The translations under genes were made by a program, and so were the position numbers. Shown piece after piece: positions 1-11,152 of a stretch of DNA of 64,000 nt (positions within the stretch are counted from its first letter, which is position 1; every line of letters begins with the position of its first letter). The notes beneath the pieces are model-generated. The model did no database searches, was not told the DNA's origin, and saw only the letters and a list, made by a program, of their open reading frames with translations. Source of the DNA: Paratrimastix pyriformis (lineage: Eukaryota > Preaxostyla > Paratrimastigidae); contig JAPMOS010000015.1 of NCBI GenBank assembly GCA_027972325.1, positions 447,501-511,500 of the forward strand, given 5' to 3'.

Positions 1-1359
1 GGGTGGGCAGGGGCGCGGGCCTTGATGGGGTGGCCTGCAGGTGCACTCGTCCCGCGAGTCGTCGTCCGTCGAGCGGCACCGGCTCGGGGCCCTCGGGCGG
101 GCTGCTCGCCTCGGACGGCCTGCCCCGTCCGCAGGGTCGAGGCGCACGTCGAGAAGGAGATCGCGCACTGGCGGGGGGGGGGGGGGGGGGGGGGTGGGGG
201 CGAGGGACGGAGACCGAGATGAGAAGGAGATCGCGCGCTGGCGGGGCGGGAGGCGAGGGCGGGGCGGGGGGAGGGATGGAGAGAAGGATCACGGAAGCTG
301 AGGCGAGACGGGGCGGCGGGGAGTGCGCGGGGCGGGGCGGCGGGGGTGCGGCCGACCTGCTCGACGGTGGACCATACCCGCTCCCAGAGCCGCTCGCCCA
401 GGGCGGGGGTGGCCCCCTCGGCCGACTGGGCGGGGCCCCCCTCGCGGAGGGCGTCGGCCAGGCGGAGGATCTCGTTGGCGGCCTCGAGGGCGGCCCGGGC
501 GACCTCCTCGCGGCCCAGCTGGATGGCCGGGTGCAGCACCGACCCGATGATGGTCTCCGCCGTCGTGGTCAGGACACCCGCCTGCGCCAGGGGCCCGCTG
601 AAGACCCTGCGCTCGCCCCGGCCCCAGGGGTGGCGCCCACAGATGTCGGGGTGCGGGTGAGCGGGGAGGTGGCGGTGTGGGACAAAAAGAGGCGGGGCCG
701 TCGTGGCCGGGGGGGGGGCCGGGCGGACCTGATGGCGCGCCCGAGGCCGTCGATGACGAGGACGTTGGTCTCGTCCCACTGCTTCTGGGGCGTGTTCCGG
801 CTGTGGTGCAGCAGCAGGCCCTCCTGCGGCCCCACCCAAAGAAAACGCCAACCGCACCCCGCCAGCGCCCCGTCAGCACCAACCGCCAACCGCACCCCGC
901 CGGCACCAACCACCCGTGGCGGCCGCCACTCCCAACCTCGGCACCCACTCGGCTTCCCGATTTCGTGTGCGGTGCCGTGAGCTGAGGCGGACCCGTGGGG
1001 GGAGGGGGCCGCAGACCTCATCGGTGCGGGGGGCGCCGTCGGCCTGCTGGTTGAGGTGCAGATGCAGGTTGCGGGCGTGCGACCAGACGGCCATCGCGGC
1101 GGGCACGAGCAGGGTGTTGATGCACCGGGGCACGCAGGTGGGCACCAGGTAGGGGCACAGCACCACAGCCGCCGCCGGGGCGCGGGCCTCGGCCAGGTCG
1201 GCCTGGGCCGTGGCAGGGTCGGGGGAGCCCGGCACCGGCTGCAGCGAGAGCAGGGCCGTGTGGAAGGTCCGGATGGCGCTGTTGCGCATCTGGGGTGACG
1301 GGGTGACGGGGCGGCGGGGTGGCGGGGCGGCGGGAGGTGGCGCATGTGTGGTGCATGTG

Positions 1360-1408
<49 letters not shown>

Positions 1409-4400
1409 GGCGGGCAGGCGGGCAGGCGGGCAGGCGGGCAGGCGGGGGGGGGGGGGGGGGGGGCGTGGTGGGGCGCGGGCGGCGGACCTCGGGCGCGGGT
1501 CGAGGGCCAGGGCGGCGAGGCTCGAAGACCGAGAAGAGCAGCTCCGTCACGGTGCTCACCAGCTGCTGCAGAGCCCCGGGCCGCCTGGCCTCGCCCGAGC
1601 TGCTGCTGCTGCCACTGCTGCTGGGCGGCGCCGCTGCCGCCGGGGTCACCACGAACGAGCCAACTCGCAGCCTGCGCAGCCAACCCAACGAATGAAGCGG
1701 CGAGATGCGCATCGTACGGTGCGTGGGGAGGGAGGGAGGAGGAGGCAGGGAGGCAGGGAGGCAGGGAGGCAGGGAGAAGGAGGGGGGGGGGGGGGGGAGG
1801 GGGGAGGCATCATGCGGGGAGCGGGGGCGTGGGGGGCGCGACGGACGGGCTGGTGCAGAGCTGGTCGGTGACCTTCCAGAGGAGGCCCACCGCGGTCAGG
1901 GCGATGTTCAGGTCGGCCCGCTGGGCGCAGAAGGCCCCGCAGGCGTGGATGCAGTCCCGCATGGTCACTGCGCCCCCGGGCCCAAGCGGCGGGGCGGCGG
2001 AGAGGGCGCCGGTGAGCGAGGAAGCAGCGCGCCTCTCGGGCGCCCCGTGCAAGGGGGCGGGGCAGCGGGACCGATGGGGCGATGGGGACGGGGGTGCGGC
2101 GAGGCGGGGGCGGGTGGTGGCGGGCCTGCGTCGAGGGCCCCGAGGAAGTCCGTCACGATGAACTCGAGGCACCGAAAGCCGGCCGCCACGATGCGGGACC
2201 CCGAGACGGTGGCCCCCTGCAGGGCCGCCGCCGCCGTGGCCAGGGCCGCCTGGCTGGCCGAGCCGGCCGATGCACCCCCGAGCTGCAGCTGCAGCAGCTG
2301 CTGGGACTGCGAGGGCGAGGGCGAGTCGGCCGCCTTGGCGGTGGCCCCCAGGACCGTCGCCCAGCTCGCATGAAGCACCTGCACACACCCCACGCCGCGG
2401 GTGCCAATGCCATCAAGGCCACGGGGCCATGCAGGGGGTGCATGCAGGGCCATGCAGGGGGTGCATGCAGGGCCATGCAGGGGGTGCATGCAGGGCCATG
2501 CAGGGCAACGGGCGGCCGAGGGGGCATGAAGGCAGGCCAGGGAGGGGGGGGCGTGGCAGGGGGAGGGGGGCAGAGGGCAGGCGGACCTGGCCCCATGTCT
2601 GGAGGAGCTGGAAGAGGCGGGTCAGGGCCCGCTCGCGGACGTCGGGCAGGTGGGCCGAGGAGACCAGGGTCTGCACGGCCCCCAGCAGGAAGGCCTCCGT
2701 CCGGGCAGCCTCGGGGTCCCCCGCGTCTGGGCGCCCCCCAGCAGGGTCCCACAGAAACAGTCCCAGACCCACAGACGCACAGACACACAGACCCACAGAC
2801 CCACAGACGCACAGACGCACAGACGCACAGACGCACAGACGCACAGACGCACAGACGCACAGTCCCAGGCCAGGCGAAGGGTGAGGAACACGGTGGGTGG
2901 CGGGTTGGGCTGGGCTGGGTTGGCTCAAGGCATCCGGGAAGGCGTGAATGCTGGAAGGCGGTGCCGGCGGGCGGACCGACGCAGGGCGATGCCATGCTCA
3001 TCAGGGCCGACTGGCTCCGCTCGCCGCCCGCCTGGCTGGCCACCAGCTGGGCGTCCTGGGGGCTGGCGGGGGCCACGTAGCCCAGCAGCACGTCGAACTG
3101 GCGCTGCTTGAGCTGCCCCGTCCGGTACGCCAGCCAGTACGTCACCAGCAGCGCTGCCCGGGGGGTGGCGGTGGTGGTGGTGGTTGTGTGGTTGTGGTGC
3201 GGCTGAGCCAACAACCCGTGTCCGTGCGCGGGGCGAGGGGGGCGATGGGCCAGCCGAGGCCGCGGGGCGGACCGGTGGCCTCGACGGCGACGGCCCTGAC
3301 GAAGGGCGCCCGGTGCATCGAGGCCCGGGTCAGGTGGGCCAGCACCGGGCGGGCCACCCGGTCGATCCGGTGGACGTTGGCGTGGCAGACGTCGAGCAGC
3401 TTGCACAGGGCAAAGAGCTCGCTGTGGCCTGTGCGCACACCCGCCCGCCCAGCAGCCGCGAGAGGCGGAGGCGTCACCACCCGGCCATGGGAGGGAAGGG
3501 GGCGGGACCGGGGTGGGGAGGGGAGGAGGAGGGAGGGAGGGGAGGGGGGGAGGGGAGGGGGAGGGGGGGACCGCCTGGTGTCTTGAGGGGCTCGTGTGGG
3601 GCAGCGAGACCATCAGCCGGGCGCGCCGGGCCCGGGTCGGGTCGGTCGGGGCGGCGGTGGGGTCGGGGCTGTCCGACGGGGCCTCGAAGGCGCACGAGGG
3701 CAGCGAGGGGGGCGGGGGCAGGATGTGGTCGGCCGAGGGGGGCGGCTGGACCAGGAACAGGGCCGAGGACTTGGTCCGGGCGCTGATGGGCTCGAGGTAT
3801 GTGTCCGACAGCGAGATCAGCGCAGTCAGGAACTCGGCCTGCCACCCACGGGCCCCGGCGACCAGAGGCGGCCAGTGGGCAGAGGGGGGCAATCATCGAC
3901 CGTGAGCGATGGCCGTGACAATGACGTGGCGATACGGATTGGGCGGCGGCGATGGGGGTGCTGCAGGGTCGAGGGGGGGCCGAGGGGAGGCCGAGGGGGG
4001 GCCGAGGGGGGGCCGTGGGCGCGGACCAGGGCGAGCTCGTCGAGGAGGTGCGACGAGGCGAAGAGCCGGTCGAGGGCGTCCGCCAGGATGGAAAGCTCTC
4101 CCGTGCTCTCCGCCGGGCTCTGTCCACCAGCGCCGCCACCACCACCCGGGAAGGCGGCCCAGGGTGAGACCCCAGCCAATCGCACCGGCTCCACGGGAGA
4201 CGAGCGGGCGGGGCACAGCGGGCAGGAGGGGAGGGGACGAGCGGGAGGGGCACAGCGGGCAGGAGGGGAGGGGAGGGGCATAGCGGGCAGGAGGAGGGAC
4301 GAGCGGGCGGGGCACAGCGGGAGATGGTGGTGGTGGCGGCGGCGGCGGTAGGGCGGGGACCTGGGGGGCGTGGACGATCTCGTCGAGGGCGGCCAGGGTG

Positions 4401-5619
4401 GCCAGGACGCGGCCCCAGGAGGAGCCCAGCACCCCGCCCAGGCAGTGGGCGATGTTGAACAGGGCCTTCATGGCCTGCAACAACGGGGGGGAGGGGGGGG
4501 GGAGGGGGGAGGAGGACATCGCCACGGTCGGTGAGACGCGCCCTGATGCCAGGCGGGAAGGGATGGCGGATGGAGGGTGGGAGGGTGGGAGGGAGGGAGG
4601 TGCGATGTGACCTGGATGCACTTTGAGGAGAGCCCTCGGCCCGGTCGAGCTCGGCGTCTGTGGCCTGGGGTGGCCGCCGTGGCCCCGAGCAGCTGGCCCG
4701 ACGAGCCGGCCGCGGCCAGGACCACTGGGGCGCGGGGGCCGCCACGGCCGCGGCGGCGACGATCCCCGTGGCGGAGGTCAGGGCCGAGGTGGCCCCGAGC
4801 TGCCCGTCTCCTCTCCCGCAGGTGGGGCGGCAGCGCAAACCTGGTGGCGGTGGTGGAGGGCACGTGGCGGGCGAGGCAGGATAGGGGGGGGGGGGGGGGG
4901 GGGTGGGGGTGCGTGAGACCAGGGCCGTGAGGGATCGGCTCGTGGGGCCAATGCGCAGGGCGGGGTGGGGCGGGCAGGGCCAGTGCGCGGGGCGGGGCGG
5001 GCGGGCCAGTGCGCGGGCGGGGCCAGTGCGCGGGCGGGGCCAGTGCGCGGGCGGGGCCAGTGCGCGGGGCGGGGCGGGGCGGAGCGGCCGGACATGCAGA
5101 GGGACTTGAGGACGGTGTCCCGGGGGCGGGTTAGGTTGAGGGTGCCGCAGGTGTGGGTGAAGGCCTGGTAGGCCTTGAGGACGGCCTGGATGGTGGCCTC
5201 GTGGGATGACCGGGCCAGCAGCAGCGAGAGGGCCCGCACCACGGGGGCGGCCGTGCGGGCGGTCAGGGCGGCGCACTCGGGGCACTCCTTGCCGTCGGCC
5301 AGGGCCGAGAGGGCGTCCACCAGGCCCAGGACGGCCTCCGTGGCCGAGGTCAGCACCCGCCCCTCCGAGAGGCCCTCAAACGACCTGCCCACCGAGCGCC
5401 CGACACGGGGCGGGGAACACGGAAGGCGAGGCGGTCAATGGCGTGCGGACGGGATAGGCCCATCGAGGAGACGAGGGGGGCGCGGCTGGCGGACCCGGCG
5501 AAGGGCCTTCGCGAAGGATGCAGCGGCCCGATGGCGGCGTCGGTGACGTACCAGCGGGCGAGGTATGTCGATGGCACCGTGACCAGCTCCAGGAAGGGCT
5601 GCCCGCGTGCAGACATGGA

Positions 5620-5676
<57 letters not shown>

Positions 5677-8600
5677 CGGATGATGATGATCGGATGATGA
5701 TGATCGGATGATGATGATCGGATGATGATGATCGGATGATGATGATCGGATGATGATGATCGGATGATGATGATCGGATGATGATGATCGGATGATGATG
5801 ATCGGATGATGATGATCGGATGATGATGATCGGATGATGATGATCGGATGATGATCGGATGATGATGATCGGATGATGATCGGATCGGATGATGATGATC
5901 GGATGATGATCGGATCGGATCGGATCGGACCGAGATGCCGGGGCCGGTGGCGGCGGCGGCGGTTGTTGTGCCGGCCGGCTCCTGGGCCCGCGGGAGTCTG
6001 GGCGAGTGCGGGGCCACCAGCCGGTCGGCGCTCTCCTCGGTCCCAGCCGAGGACGGGGGCTGCGGCTCGGCCGAGGGCGCGGGGCCACCAGCCGGGGCGC
6101 CGGGGGCCGGGGCGGCCCGGAGGGCGGGTTGCGCGGGGCGGTCGAGGGAGCCGAAGAATGTGCGCACCAGGGCGGGGGCGCCCGTCACGGCCCGGATGCA
6201 CTCGAGGGCCAGGTGCCGGTCCAGCAGCGACCCCGACCCGCTCAGGTCGGCCAGGCTGTGGGCAAGCAGCCCCGCCTCGGCCAGCAGGCAGTCTGCCCGT
6301 CATGTCGTGGGAACGAGGGTGCCGTGAGGAGTGGAGTGGAGTGGAGTGGAGGGGAGGGGAGGGAGGGAGGGGGAGGGAGGGAGGGAGGGAGGGAGGGGAG
6401 GGAGGGAGGGAGTGAGTAGCGGGAGGGGTGGCGGCGACCCGCGGACCGCTGAAGTTGCGGAGGATGTGCGGTACGCAACGGGCGAAGAGTTGGACGATGA
6501 CAGCCTACGAGATGGTCAGAGGCGAAACCGTGGATCGAGCCGGGGAGTGAGAGTGGGGGCAGTGAGGGGGGCAGTGAGGGAATGGGGGCAGTGAGGGAGT
6601 GGGGCAGTGAGGGAATGGGGGCAGTGAGGGAAGAGGTGGAGGGGAGGAGGTGGGGCTGAAATGGGCCGGGGCGTGGGGGAAGGGGGGGAGTGGGGGAAGG
6701 GGGACGGCGGCCGACCTCGCGGCCCTTCTTGAGGTGTCCGGGCAGGATGGTCCCCGTGCTGACGAGCGAGGGCGCCCGGGGCGGCTCGAGGCCCCCGTCC
6801 GCGGATGGGGCCGTCTGGGCGGGGGGCAGCCAGCTGGTCAGCGAGTTGTGGGCCCGGTGGGTCAGGTTGGTGGCCATGATCGTCCAGGCCAGGGCCGTGC
6901 TGGTCGACGGCTCGCCCGCCCCGGGGGAGGCCGTTGTGGTTGGGGGCAGGCTGCTGCTGGGCGCCTCCGCCCTGGGGGGAGCGGGGGGCGGGGAGGCGGC
7001 TGGGGCCGATGCGGGGGCTTCCGGGGTCTCGTCCTCGTCCGCGCACGGGGCGGCCGGGGCCGAGATGGGCGGGAGGGGTGCGGGGAGGTCGCCCGGGCCC
7101 GGGGCGGCGGAGCCCGGAACGGGGGCGGGGACAGTGGCGGGGACAGTGGCGGGGGCGGGGACGTACACGGGGCCGGCGCATCGTCGGGGCTGTGGGTGGA
7201 GATGGGGATGGGGGTGAGGATGGTGAGGTGCGATATCGCACGGACGGGACGACAGACCAGGGGGCCGAGGCGGGGGCCGCAGGGGGCGGGATGACGGGGG
7301 CCGTGAAGAAGCACGGGGGGAAGGCCAGCACGGGGGCCGGGCGGGCGGGGCCGGCCGGGGCGAGGGCGGCCGCGGAGTCCGCCTGCATGAGGACCCGGGC
7401 GACCCCGCCCCGGATCAGGGCGCGCATGTTGCCGCCCTGAGGGCCCTCGAAGGACTCCAGAGGCGCGGGGGCGGCCGGGGCGGCGCTGGCGAGGCGCTGC
7501 TGGGTGGCCGTGAAGGCCGCCAGGGCGGCCTCGTTGGGGGCCATCGCGCAGGCCATCAGCGGGCACAGCGAGGCCCGGAGCACCGCCAGGACGGGCTGGG
7601 CCGCACCGCCTGCACGCTTCAAGGCGGCCGCAAACGTGTCTGTCGCGGGAGGCGGAGCGGGGGCGGAGCGGGGGCGGAGGGGGGATGATGAGGGTGCGGG
7701 TGAGGGTGCGGGTGCGGGGCGGCTGCAGGGGTGTGGGGATGGGGTGAGGGCGACCGTTGAGGAAGGGCTCGATGAGCTCCCAGGCCAGGGGCTGCTTGAG
7801 GCGCACCAGGTTGGGCGCAGCGCTGCTCGGCGGGGCCTGCTGTCCGGCCAGCAGCGGGTGTGTGGCCGACCGCAGCCAGAGCGGGTGGCCGCCCTGTCAA
7901 GCCCCCCAGGGCCCACGGGGTGGCCGGGTCAGGGTGGTCCAAAGCGGGCGGTGGGACAGGCGGCGTGGCGGTGGGGGACCTGTGCGAGCTCGAGGATGTC
8001 GTGCGGGATGGGATCTGCATGCCCCCGGTGCCGTGTGCGTGGGGGGGTGGCGGACCTGTGCGTGCTCGAGGATGTCGTGCAGGATGACGGTGCAGTCGAT
8101 CGAGGCCTGGGAAAGCAGCTCCGAGGCCCGCTGCACGGCCGGCTGGGCCGGGTCGGGCGAGGCGTCCAACAGGCTGCGGAGGGCTTGGGCTAGAAGCGGC
8201 AGGCGGTGGTGAGGGCGGCATCATGAGGAGGCGGCATCATGAGGGGGCGGCATCATGAGGGGGCGGCACCATGAGGGGGCGGCATCATGAGGGGGCGGCA
8301 TCATGAGGGGGCGGCACCATGAGGGGGCGGCATCATGAGGGGCGCCCGACGGACTTGCGGTGATGAACCGGTCGCATAGGCAGTCAACCGCTTGCCGGAG
8401 CCCGGCCGCTGCTGCCGTTTGGATGGAGGGATTCCGGTGCCTGTGCAGCCGGAGCGGGATGGCGAGCACCTGCAACGCAATGGGACGGGATCAGACGGGG
8501 GAGGATGGGAAGGGAGAGCCGCGGGCCTTGTGCAGCTGCTCGCCATGAAGGTTGTTGGGGGGTGACAGGGCTGCTACGACAGTCTGAATCACCTTGAGGA

Positions 8601-9143
8601 CGATGCCTTCCTCGGCTCCCTCCGAGGGCACCAGAACGTCCAGCACCCGGGACGAGAGCAGGGCCTGCAAGCAAAGAAAGGAAGGTGCGGGACTGACCCA
8701 AGGGCATGCAGACGGGATCGATCCCACCCCGCGCCACCATCTGGTGAATCGACCCAACGGCAATGGCCACCAATTTGCTCTGCTTTGTCTCCGCGGCGAG
8801 GAGAAAAGGAAGCACGATAGCATCGGAACAGCCCCGGATCGCTACGGGAAAAAACGAGTTTCATAAAACGGCAAAGTGACGTCACGAACAATCGATTGCA
8901 CGCGTCTCGTCCATGTCAACGAGGGCTCTCAGGAGATAAATGCTTCTTTCGGCTGTCTCCTTGATTTGCGGGTATTTTTTTCGTGCATCATAGCTCAATG
9001 ATCGAAGGTCATTTTGGAGCAGAGTAAGAAAGCCCAAGGACGTGGCCACTTCTTACACTTTCACAAAAAAACACCAAGACGCGATTTTGCCGATAAAACC
9101 CTGACTGAAGAGATTTTGAAAAAGCCCTGTCAACAGCAGTCAT
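1..9143 (-). CDS. MON2: MON2-like Golgi/endosome trafficking scaffold (3' end outside window)
   Basis: Relative of large ARF-GEFs that lacks the SEC7 catalytic domain; it acts at the trans-Golgi and endosomes. The start ATG is at 9143-9141. Exon 1 (9106-9143) joins across a short intron to a DCB-type segment at about 9035-8880 that includes LLQNDLRSLSYDARKKYPQ, followed by FLLAAETKQSKLVAIAVGSI near 8800. Further exons match MON2 order: CGTLNLTRPRDTVLKSLC near 5100-5150, LFNIAHCLGGVLGSSW near 4400-4470, a block with FRCLEFIVTDFLG near 2130-2180, LNIALTAVGLLWKVTDQL near 1850-1910, MRNSAIRTFHTALLSLQ near 1240-1290, and HHSRNTPQKQWDETNVL near 760-815. The C-terminal exons lie beyond base 1. Introns near the 5' end are short; downstream ones carry minisatellites and runs that read as poly-C in the sense strand. 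The family call is firm; exact exon edges below about 8 kb are not. Confidence 0.9.
1359..1445. repeat. 8-bp minisatellite in MON2 intron
   Basis: Tandem GACGGGCA grading into GGCGGGCA, followed by a poly-G run at about 1443-1462. It lies in a MON2 intron. Confidence 0.9.
2425..2505. repeat. 23-bp tandem repeat in MON2 intron
   Basis: About three and a half copies of a unit containing GCCATGCAGGGGGTGCATGC. It lies in a MON2 intron. Confidence 0.8.
2763..2865. repeat. 8-bp minisatellite (AGACGCAC) in MON2 intron
   Basis: About 12 copies with AGACCCAC and AGACACAC variants at the left end. It lies in a MON2 intron. Confidence 0.9.
4955..5085. repeat. 17-bp GC-rich tandem repeat in MON2 intron
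   Basis: Several copies of a unit like CAGTGCGCGGGCGGGGC, grading into GGGGC repeats next to the exon that carries the CGTLNLTRPRD motif. Confidence 0.8.
5616..5930. repeat. (GAT)n and 14-bp GATGATGATGATCG array in MON2 intron
   Basis: A pure GAT run of about 50 bp passes into roughly 17 copies of a GAT-derived 14-bp unit ending in CG, then degenerates to GATCG. It lies in a MON2 intron and reads as Ile/Asp/Ser homopolymers only in shadow frames. Confidence 0.92.
6331..6418. repeat. GGAGT/GGAGG purine tract in MON2 intron
   Basis: GGAGT repeats followed by GGGAGGGAGG repeats, all purine on the plus strand and therefore pyrimidine in the MON2 sense strand. Confidence 0.85.
8215..8345. repeat. 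16-bp tandem repeat in MON2 intron
   Basis: About eight copies of a unit like CATCATGAGGGGGCGG with a CACCATGAG variant. It is the first long repeat downstream of the MON2 start. Confidence 0.88.
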
Positions 9144-9180
9144 GCGGGGGGGCTCAGACGACGACGCTGAAGAAGAACAA
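9105..9180. promoter_or_regulatory. Overlapping divergent start region (MON2 / unknown gene)
   Basis: The minus-strand ATG (9143-9141) and the plus-strand ATG (9142-9144) share the palindrome CATG, so no intergenic DNA separates the two coding regions. Promoter elements for each gene would have to lie inside the first exon or intron of the other. Both starts are supported by family-consistent or spliceable first exons, but neither has been tested by transcripts. Confidence 0.45.
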
Positions 9181-10172
9181 CGCGATTTGGTTTCGATCAC
9201 AATACACGGAGAAACCCACGAAATTGAGCGAGGTCAATGTGCCATTGAAGTCTTCCGAAAATTCGGGGCGTTGCAGAACCATCGCCTTCTATTCAACGGG
9301 GAACCTTTCTCTCTTTTCACTTCGATTGTCAGAAATGGGTCATATGCACTCGAGGTCGGCTCAGGGTCGACGAATCTTCCTTTTGAGATCAGCGAATTTC
9401 CTGAGGTGGGTGCCGATCTCGCCATCTTCTGGCAGGATCGAGAATGCGTCCTTCATTTGTGCGCCCTCTCGGTGCAACAGTACCCAACAGTGCGCGAAAT
9501 TCGAGACGCATTTTTAAAGGTCCGAAGGAGGCCCCCCTCATCGGTGGCGTCTCATCATGGGCCTTGATCACGAGCAGCTGGCGATCCCCCAGCTGCCCCA
9601 GTGGGGAGGTCGGTCCATCGATATGGTCATTGGCCCCGACTGGGCCCTGGCCGATGAGGGGCAGCTGACGAGCCAACTGCACAGCCGCGACCAGTACCTG
9701 GTGGCCGTGCCCCGACACGAGCTCTCTTGCGCGCTCAGGGAGCAGTGTCTGTGCATCTTGCAATTGCTTTTATCTATCACCTCTCATCATTGGTACAGTG
9801 CTGTGCACTCCCGTTGCGCCCGCGTCCAGTGGCGCCCATGCGGCCAGCGCCCCGCAGCCGCCCACCCAGCCCCGGGTCGTGGTGGCACCGCCGGCACAAC
9901 CCCCGCAAGCCGCCGAGGCCGAAATGGTGAAGAAGTTGAAGCGAGAGCTCGAGTCGGCGGAGATTGTCTGGTTCTTTTTGGGGCTCTTGTGAGATCGACT
10001 CCCTTTTTACCAACCCCCAACCCCTGCCCAGTGCATCGCCATGCAACGCGAGCAACTGGCGGCCGCCCGGGTGGAACTTGCGTCGGCGCAGGAGGATGCT
10101 CGACGCCTCACCGGCGAGTACACCGAGTTGCAGCACTTATCTGCCGACGCCAGCGCTTTCCTGGCCCCCTAG
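9142..10172 (+). CDS. Unknown protein, ubiquitin-like N-terminus and C-terminal coiled coil
   Basis: Not recognised. The ATG at 9142-9144 overlaps the start codon of the divergent MON2-like gene. Hand splicing gives an acidic start (MRGGSDDDAEEE), then a beta-rich, ubiquitin-like looking stretch (VSITIHGETHEIERG ... HRLLFNGEPFSLF), a second similar block (ECVLHLCALSVQQYPTVREI), a segment with GRSIDMVIGPDWALADEG, a Pro/Ala linker and a coiled coil (EMVKKLKRELESAEI, then MQREQLAAARVELASAQEDA) ending in FLAP and a TAG at 10170-10172. The likely introns start GTGGGT, GTCCGA, GTCTGT and GTCTGG. GC climbs sharply from the first to the last exon. The Ubl suggestion rests only on the appearance of the strands and is weak; that this is a real gene is well supported by consistent splicing. 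Confidence 0.5.
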
Positions 10173-10312
10173 GGCAGCAACCGGGTGGGGGTGGGGATGG
10201 CGGTCCCGTGTTCATTCAAGCCAACTTTCTCGTCAAAGAAAGGGCGGTCACGATCGAAATAAGGAGGAGAGTGTGGAGGGGCGGGGAAGGGGGGGTGCAG
10301 CTGGTTGATCAG

Positions 10313-11062
10313 CTACGCTGCCGGTGGGTCCGAGCCAGCCGTGGGGGCATCATCGGGCGAGGGCGAGGAAATCGGAAGAGGCGGCGGCGGTCCGGCGGCC
10401 AGGGCTGCCGCTGTCGAGGGAGACGGCGGCGCCGAGGGGGGCGGAGTGAATGGCCCTTGCTGCCAGCCGAAGAATCGGAACACCCAGTCGCGTTCCTGGG
10501 GCGACCAGCCCCGGTAGTAGTTGACGGGGTCGGCCTCCTCCACGTCCATCGTCCGGACGAGTGCCAGCGGGCACCGCTCCCCGAAGCAGCACCCACACAC
10601 ATTCCGGAGGGGCTGGCAAATGCACTGAGCGCGGGTGGAGGTCAACTTGAGAAAGAGCGGCAGCACCGGCGAGGCCATGGGGGGTGGTGGGATCGGAACA
10701 ACCAGGTCCGAGGATGGATATGTGAATGCGAGTGGTGGCGGTGGCGGTAGTTGAACAATCTTCACGGGTTGGATTCCCCCGATTAGTTCTTCCTCCACCA
10801 AAACGACAACTCGAGGTTCGTAATCCTCTTTGTGCGCAATAAACTGATGTGCCTGATTCCAGGCTCTGGAGACCTGTTGTAGGCCCTTTTGTTGGGTGCG
10901 AAAGCCGATCTGATAACTTCGGAGAATGGCCTGAAGTCCCTCCGTGAAATTGACTTTCGTGAAATTGGGAATATTTGAAACAAATGGGGCTGGACGTGTG
11001 ATAAAATCGCGAAAATTCCTCGGACGAGTCGTGGGAATGAGTGGGTCGTATTCCGTCGCCAT
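10313..11062 (-). CDS. Unknown Pro-rich protein with a cysteine cluster
   Basis: Unrecognised protein of about 249 residues in one open frame, with stop TAG at 10315-10313. The first in-frame ATG compatible with the divergent RNase H1 gene is at 11062-11060 (MATEYDPLIPTTRPRNFRDF). The first half looks helical (GLQAILRSYQIGFRTQQKG). The middle is rich in proline. A cluster CICQPLRNVCGCCFGERC could bind metal or form disulfides, and it is followed by an aromatic patch (NYYRGWSPQERDWVFRFFGW). The tail is low-complexity Pro/Ser/Ala. It lies tail-to-tail with the preceding + strand gene, 140 bp away. No signal peptide or obvious membrane span is seen. A cryptic intron in the Pro-rich stretch is possible. 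Confidence 0.6.
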   Translation of the reverse strand: MATEYDPLIPTTRPRNFRDFITRPAPFVSNIPNFTKVNFTEGLQAILRSYQIGFRTQQKGLQQVSRAWNQAHQFIAHKEDYEPRVVVLVEEELIGGIQPVKIVQLPPPPPLAFTYPSSDLVVPIPPPPMASPVLPLFLKLTSTRAQCICQPLRNVCGCCFGERCPLALVRTMDVEEADPVNYYRGWSPQERDWVFRFFGWQQGPFTPPPSAPPSPSTAAALAAGPPPPLPISSPSPDDAPTAGSDPPAA

Positions 11063-11152
11063 CAATCGATCGATCGAGCCCAAAACGATTCCCGAGAGCA
11101 CAGTGGATGGCTCCAGGGTCACATCATTCTCTTTCGAAGACAGGATATTCAA

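Noticed and set aside
5616-5930. CRISPR-like or regulated direct-repeat array
   Set aside because: The units are contiguous with no unique spacers; it is a simple tandem repeat in an intron.
1-9143. BIG/GBF ARF guanine-nucleotide exchange factor
   Set aside because: No SEC7 domain with its catalytic glutamate motif is seen between the DCB-like N-terminus and the downstream helical exons, and several motifs fit MON2 better.
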